Shown piece after piece: positions 57,933-64,000 of a stretch of 64,000 nucleotides of DNA. The first letter of the stretch is position 1. Each line of letters opens with the position of its first letter. The translations under genes and the position numbers were made by a program. The notes below the pieces were generated by a model that was not told the origin of the DNA, ran no database searches, and saw only the letters and a list, made by a program, of their open reading frames with translations. Source of the stretch: Acorus gramineus (taxonomy: Eukaryota; Streptophyta; Magnoliopsida; Acorales; Acoraceae); contig CM060849.1 of assembly GCA_030737835.1 (NCBI GenBank), forward strand, positions 11,923,716-11,987,715. The letters are read 5' to 3'.

Positions 57933-59173
57933 GGGTTAAAAATATCTAAGTCCCTACAAACATGGAAAAACCCATATAAGTCCCTACTAAAATTGGAACA
58001 GAAGTACGAGTCCCTGAAAACTCAGAAAAATCCAATTATCATCCCTGAGTTAAATTTTCTTCCAAACTTAACGGAAAATTCTGGGAATTTTCCATTAAGT
58101 TTAGAAGAAAATTTAACTCAGGGATCTCTATCACACATAATTGTATAGACATTAAAGTCCTTATAAACAGTCATAAAGACAAATTAGTCCATGCAAAGGA
58201 TAAAATTGCCCCCGAAAGACTTTTAATTACATTAAATTGTGTACACATTGCAGTCCCTATAAATAATTATAGAGACAAATTAGTCTCTGCAAACGACAAA
58301 ATTGCTCGTGAAATATTTTTACATTTAATTGGATAGACATTACAGTCCTTATAAATAATTGTAAAGATAAATTGGTCACTGTAAAAGACAAAAATACCCT
58401 TGAAGGATTTTTACATTTAATTGTGTAGACATTGCAGTCCTTATTTATTTATAAATAATCATAAAACAAATAATATAATTTTTTTATTTATTTTTTCATC
58501 TATTCCTAGCAGAGAGAATTTTAATAAACTCATACCATTTTTTTTACTTCCCTACAAACAAAAAGGTAAAAAGAATGTATTCTACTGATTAAAATATTTT
58601 TTTTACATCCAAATTGAGATCTTTAGGTGGAGTGTGAGCGATAGGATGGAAGATGAAAAAATAAAAAAATAAATTATATTATTTGTTTTTATGATTGTTT
58701 ATAAAAACTGCAATGTCTATACAATTGAATATGAAAATCCTTCGGGGGTATTTTTTGTCTTTTATAGGGATCAATTTGTCTTTACAATTGTTTATAAGGA
58801 CTGTAATGTCTATTCAATTAAATGTAAAAATCTTTCAGGGGCAATTTTATCTTTTGTAGGGACTAATTTGTTTTTATGATTATTTATATGAACGGCAATA
58901 TGTACACAATTTAATGAAAAAGTCTTTTAGGAGCAATTTTACCTTTTGTAGGGACTAATTTGTCTTTATGACTATTTATAAGAACTTTAATGTCTATACA
59001 ATTATACGTGATCGAATGTTTTAAGAATATTCCGTTAAGTTTGGATGAAAATTTAACTCAGCGATGATAATTAGGTTTTTTTCTCGGTTTTCAGGAACTC
59101 CTATCTGTTCCAATTTTAATAGGGACTTATATGGATTTATTTATGTTTATAGGGACTTAAATGTCTTTAATCC
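57933..59173. mobile_element. 1.24-kb foldback MULE with tandem-repeat arms
   Basis: A perfect 9-bp duplication AATTTATTA lies at 57924-57932 and 59174-59182. The ends are GGGTTAAAAATATCTAAGTCCC and, inverted, GGATTAAAGACATTTAAGTCCC. The left arm includes four tandem units of about 92-96 bp starting near 58141, 58237, 58329 and 58421 (each with ATTGCAGTCC- or ATTACAGTCC-like starts and AGGATTTTTACATT-like ends). The right arm carries inverted relatives at 58690-58990. Such arms made of repeats resemble foldback-type MULEs. The frames inside are not genes. Confidence 0.86.
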
Positions 59174-59382
59174 AATTTATTAATGCATCAATGGTATCTT
59201 AACCCCAAGTTGTTGATCCGACGGTTATGATGTAAACGAAAGTTCGAGTACTTACTGGGGTCCACGAGACCGTGTGAGGCATGAGGCGCACCCCTTCCAC
59301 CAGAAAATTTGGACCGTGAATTCCCTTTTTTGTGTTTCTTCTTGGAACGAACACACAAACACGAGGAGAGAAGGAGAGAGAC

Positions 59383-62300
59383 ATGTTTGTGATGGCCGAG
59401 ATTCATGCAGTGATGTTGAGCCACCCCTCTCACACCAGGGTCCAGCAAACCCCAGAGACCTCCTGTTCAAGCTCTCTATCTCTCAAGGTCTCTCTTTCTC
59501 TGTGTTTTTTTTTTCGGTTCTTTTGGCCTTGTATGCTTTCGATTACAGTTCTCTGAATCTTCTATTTGGTTTCTGAATCTTAGGGTTGCAGATTCCGCGG
59601 GAGAGGTATTCCGTTGATTCCGAGCCGTTCTGGGGTTCGGACGGGCTCTTCTCCTTCACATACCTACTTGGTTTCCGGGGCTCGCCGGCACGGTTAGTTT
59701 CTTTGGATCTAGGGTTTCAGTTTTATTTGTTTCCATGTTTTTTTTTTTGTCGTGAAATTGGGTCTGTGGAGATGGAATTTGGTTGATTTGTTTGAAATCA
59801 TGGTGATGATGTTTGATTGACTGATGGAAGGATCCTCTCCGAATTGTTTAAATATGATAATTTATTGTTTTTTATTTATAACATATAGTTTTATCTGGTG
59901 AAGCTTCTTTCTTTAGAGGGTCATATGAGCTAGAGGATTTGAGTTTTTTCCCCGATGTTGTATGCCTGGAAAACTTATTGCCAGGAAGTTTTTCTGTCTT
60001 TTCTGGTGCCTGGGAACGTGAAATCTTCTCCATCAAAGCTTCGGTCCCAGAACTATCAAAAGATAATTCTTAATGTTATGATGTCCCCCTCTGCCATTAT
60101 AGAGGTCTGTGGAGCTCTCGTGTTGCTGTTCTTCATCTTTATCTAACGTGTCTTCTTTTCCGATTGTCTAGAGGTGTTTTCTGTCTGCTGCCCCTTTGAA
60201 CAATTTATAGCACCTGTCGGCCATGGGAAGAGCCCCTCACGTCAAGTCTATCATCCCTTTGCCCCATTCTCCCTCCACCCACTAAGCATCACCACCACCC
60301 AAACTATTCCTCATGTCGACCAGTACAGCACACGAGGTCTTCCTGATGAAGGGCACACCACTGATCAATGCCAGTGAAGTTGGGGATTTTCTCCCTAATC
60401 AGGTTTGGAGGCACTTGATGTTTGGGTCTATGTTGATGGTCTACCTAGGGTGTTCAACTACAAAATAAATCCCAACGCATGCATTGTTTCCTTTGCATAA
60501 AGGATTGATTTTTTTTTTATTTTGAGTTTGATAAAGACTGTTCTAGCTGGGTATTATGGTTGAAAAGAAATAGAAACAGACCTACTGCTTTCTGATTGTT
60601 GGAAAATGTGGTTAGCAAACACCCTGAATATTATGATTGATGCAAAAGTCTGACATGCTAAGAGCAAGATTCTAAGCTACATAAGAATAAGAAGTAGTTT
60701 TTTGGGGGAGCGAGAGTAATCTTTTTTGCCTCTTCTTGGCACGTAGATTGAATGATTCACTATTTCAAAGGTACAAACCTGCCCACTGCACATGCACTGC
60801 TAGAGGGTAATGGAAACCTAATCAGAGCCCTTTTGACAATACAAATGGGAAAAAAGAAGATGAATTATGCAGTCTCACATTATCTATTTGCATTTTCATC
60901 ATCTTTTTATATGTGAGAGAATTTGTAAGATCCATTCTGCCTCGTCCCACAATGTGCTCCCATGGGAATGAACTAGCCAGATTTGGTGGAGGGGTTCCAT
61001 CCACAGTCCATCTTGAATTGTGTGAATATGCATGAGGAGACTTGTGAGAGTTCTACATTCATGTTTCCTCTGAATGCCTTTCCTTTTGTTCTTTCTTTCA
61101 TTGCATCATTTTGTCCGTTGGAAAACATGTTGGTGAGAGATTGCTGCAAGCATCTAATTAAAGCATAAAGGCCCGTTGCATGAATAGTTATTGATTCATT
61201 AAATTCTATATGTCCAAACACATTTCTCAGTAACAAAAATGATTAAAGAAACATGTTTTTTCTCTGTTGTCTCATCTCTCCTCTATAAAAGACATGTATT
61301 CATTAAAAAAAACAAAAAACATACTTGAAGAGCATCTCCTCTATTTCTTTGAGAGAACTAGAAAGAAAAGGACTTCCAATGGGGTTTGTATTTCTTTGTG
61401 GAGCCTTGAGTTTTTTGCTCTTTTGCTTTCTGATTTGTTGAAACTTGAAAGGCTCTATGATCAAGTCTCCATCACCCTCCAATCATGCATGAAGAGGACA
61501 ATATATGAACAGCATCTCCTCTATTTCTTTGAGAGAAAAACTAGCAAGAAAGACTTTTAAATCGGGCTTTTTTTTTTCTTCATGGAGCCTTGAGTTTTTT
61601 GCTTTTTCACTGACTGAAATCATATTTTTGAAGTAGTGTGTCACATGTCTTGTGCATTGAGAGGAGGCTCTATTGTTTTAAGAATAGTGTCACACTTTCT
61701 TCCTTGTAGGCTTTTCTGAACCTTTTCTTCATCTGTTTTCCTTTGCCTTTTTAATTTTCAGATCTTCATCTGTTTTAGTATCTTGCGTGATACTGTGGTA
61801 GACTTATTTTAATATTCATGTATTTGCTAGTCATGTTTCTAATGATCTTCAAGCAAAACATTTGTTTCTATTTATTTGCATCCATGAACAGCCACCCAGC
61901 AGTCAAACTTGAAATTTTTTTAATGGATATTCCTTCATGCAAGGGCGGCAGCCTTCCATGTTCTACTGCTTTAGGACGGACTTCTGCTTTGTATCCTGGA
62001 GATCTAGAGAAAGGACCTGTCTCTAGTGTGTGTGCAGATTCATATAAATGGTTAAATATGATATCAACATCAAGAGCATGCATAATCATCGTATTGCTTG
62101 TTCAACTCAATATAACAGGCCTAGTCTGATTTTGTTTTCCCGTATGATTACAATTAATTATATGATGGATGCATCCTCAAAACTGGTCCAAAATCCACCT
62201 ATTGGTTTATATATGCAGGAACTGTTGTTATATATACGAATAAATGGCTGCATATACCGTGATAGGGTGATGTCTTGCTGCTGCCTCTAGCACTCTCTAG

Positions 62301-63978
62301 AGACAACCATCAAAATATCTTTTTGACAGGTGATTTAAATCTTAAATAGCCAAGAAGAGGTCATTTGTGATGCATGAAACAACATGGCATTGATGTTGCT
62401 AAGACCCCAAACCAAACCCTAAATCTACTCACTTAAATCCTAGATCTTAGGGACCCCTCCTCAATTTGTGTTGGGTGCCATTTTTCCAGGTACCTCCTTA
62501 GTTTGCAATGGAAATAACTTCCTTGTTCACATCCCATTAATTTGCAATGGAGCTCACTGCCCTAGGATGTAGGAACCCTATTTATTATGCGGTAGAACCG
62601 TGGAACTAACTGTCATAAGCATGGGCTTTCTTGATCTAGTCACCTATCAATTCAGTCCAGGTTAATATGCTTCCACATTAGCCATGGTTCATATTATGGT
62701 TCTCTCTCTAGTCATTTCTACTATTAGCCCGATGTGAGAGAATATAAGAAACCACAGCATTGGACAATGGGTGAGCAGTATTTGCATGTTTTACGGTAGA
62801 TTATTTTCCTGTGTTTATATCTTGTTTTTTAATTGTTTCTTTTTATCAAATTTGGTGACCAAATAACCTAGATTTCATGTACTCTGACTGATCTTCCTTT
62901 TTTTCAGTAGACTGTTGCGGTACATTTAAATGAAGATGAGAATTACCTCTTGAACTTCTAATCTCCATGAAAATTTCATAGTTTACAATTTAGAACTTTA
63001 CGGTAGGTGAATTAATATAATATTTAGGTGAACCTGTTACACAATTGCTGGAAATTAGGAAAAACCGTATCTTGTATTTTTTGTTGTTTGCATCACCTCA
63101 ATCCCAGCGAGTGAATTTAAGTAAACAGATATGTATGTAGACCTGATGGATGAATCCAATGAATGAAGGGTATAGTGCATATAACAAAATCCTTAGTGCA
63201 ACTTAATCAACAGTAATGATGAACAATTTCCTCAAAAAAAAAAAAAAGCACCAGTAATGATGAACGAGTGTGTTACCTTAGATAAAATTCTCTTAGGAGA
63301 CTTGACGTTACCTAAGTCAATATCATTTTCCTAATAGAATGTGATGATTCAGTTGTATCCTAAATTTTAGGCTAGGTCATAGGATTTAGTACATGGTCAG
63401 GAGGTGCCTGGAAATTTATCTTGGCTGGCTCCATTGTGGCTAACTGGGCATGGCCTCTGCTAAGTGGTAGTTGAAGTTTAAGGTGTCTAATCTATAATGA
63501 GCACAGTTCATGCTACAACAAAGGACATTTAACAATTTAGAGTCCATGTAGTAGTTTCCACCTCTAATGTCTTTCTATTATCTTATCTATAAAGACATCT
63601 CTTGTGTGAACTTGTTCTTCACCACTTGTGCCAATATTAGATGACCTTCTGTTTCTTCCCATTGCAGTTGTTAAAGCAGTTACTACTCCAAATCCAGTTG
63701 TGGAATTGCCATTGACTGCTGAGAATGTTGAAGCCGTATTGGATGAAATCCGACCATATCTCATGGCAGATGGGGGAAATGTGGCACTGCATGAGATCGA
63801 TGGAAATGTTGTTAGATTGACACTACAAGGAGCTTGTGGGTCCTGCCCAAGTTCTGTAATGACAATGAAGATGGGTATTGAACGGCGGTTGATGGAAAAG
63901 ATACCAGAAATAGTTGCTGTGGAGCCAATTGCAGATGAAGAGACAGGTCTTGAGCTGAATGAGGAAAACATCGAGAAG
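59383..63978 (+). CDS. Plastid NifU-like scaffold protein (NFU), 5' part
   Basis: Three exons fit in phase: 59383-59487, 59584-59692 and 63668-63978; the gene continues past the window. Exons 1-2 (71 codons) encode a Ser/Arg-rich plastid transit peptide. Exon 3 begins [21 protein letters not shown] and carries the NifU C-terminal fold with [12 protein letters not shown], the iron-sulfur motif CGSCPSS (Cys128 and Cys131), [18 protein letters not shown] and [10 protein letters not shown]. Such proteins (Arabidopsis NFU2/NFU3 type) assemble iron-sulfur clusters in chloroplasts and pass them to photosystem I and ferredoxin-dependent enzymes. The order and spacing fit NFU2-like proteins, whose second, degenerate NifU domain would lie beyond the window. 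An alternative in-frame ATG is at 59392. The second intron is about 4 kb. Confidence 0.9.
59693..63667 (+). other. Large second intron of the NFU gene
   Basis: About 4 kb separates exon 2 from exon 3. A tandem-like duplication is visible: CATCTCCTCTATTTCTTTGAGAGA at 61335-61358 and again at 61514-61537, each followed by CTAG.AAGAAA and then GGAGCCTTGAGTTTTTTGCT, at a spacing near 180 bases. The stretch 59950-60440 has short open stretches I could not assign. No other gene was recognised. Confidence 0.55.
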
Positions 63979-64000
63979 GTAATTCCCACTAAAGCGGTTC

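Noticed and set aside
59955..60377. Possible extra exons in the NFU intron
   Set aside because: Exons 2 and 3 join in phase and match the family directly; these stretches lack family resemblance.

Overview
This is a nuclear DNA window from a flowering plant. It holds spliced genes for a chloroplast ferredoxin, an MLO seven-transmembrane protein, a LEA/TMEM205-type protein and a NifU-like scaffold. Between them lie AT-rich spacers and plant transposons: a Mutator-like element (MULE), MULE foldbacks, a Ty3/Gypsy element of the Tat type, LINEs, a solo LTR and a Tourist-like MITE. The GC-rich ferredoxin and LEA exons set in AT-rich spacers, and the long MLO introns, would suit a monocot or an early-diverging angiosperm. 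I cannot name the species.

Layout. 1-23 kb is a transposon nest. It opens with MULE fragments (1-1750). Four to five foldback elements follow (2875-6167), two of them sitting at the equivalent position in a diverged direct duplication. Then comes a MULE (6678-22498, 9-bp target duplication TTTGTATAA) carrying FAR1-type and ULP1-type gene remains. A 9.9-kb Ty3/Gypsy element (11337-21223, target duplication TACAC) with nearly identical LTRs has inserted into this MULE. 24.6-25.2 kb is a ferredoxin gene on the minus strand with a G-box/I-box promoter. 27.1-34.3 kb is a minus-strand gene related to the plant Ptta/En/Spm 'transposase' family, with a duplicated in-frame exon and a decayed L1 LINE in its first intron. 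35.6-36.8 kb is another foldback. 37.6-50.9 kb is a complete 15-exon MLO gene on the minus strand, with LINE fragments and a solo LTR in its introns. 51.6-54.4 kb is a two-exon LEA/TMEM205 gene on the plus strand, divergent from MLO, with ABRE and RY seed elements upstream and a 45-base C tract in its 3' region. 56.6-59.2 kb holds two adjacent foldbacks. 59.4 kb to the end is the 5' part of a plastid NifU-like (NFU) gene; its 3' end lies beyond the window.

The host genes are not an operon. Ferredoxin and NFU share plastid iron-sulfur biology but are 34 kb apart, and I infer no co-regulation. All exon boundaries given were placed by eye from GT/AG sites, reading-frame phase and family resemblance. 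No alignment or database search was run.
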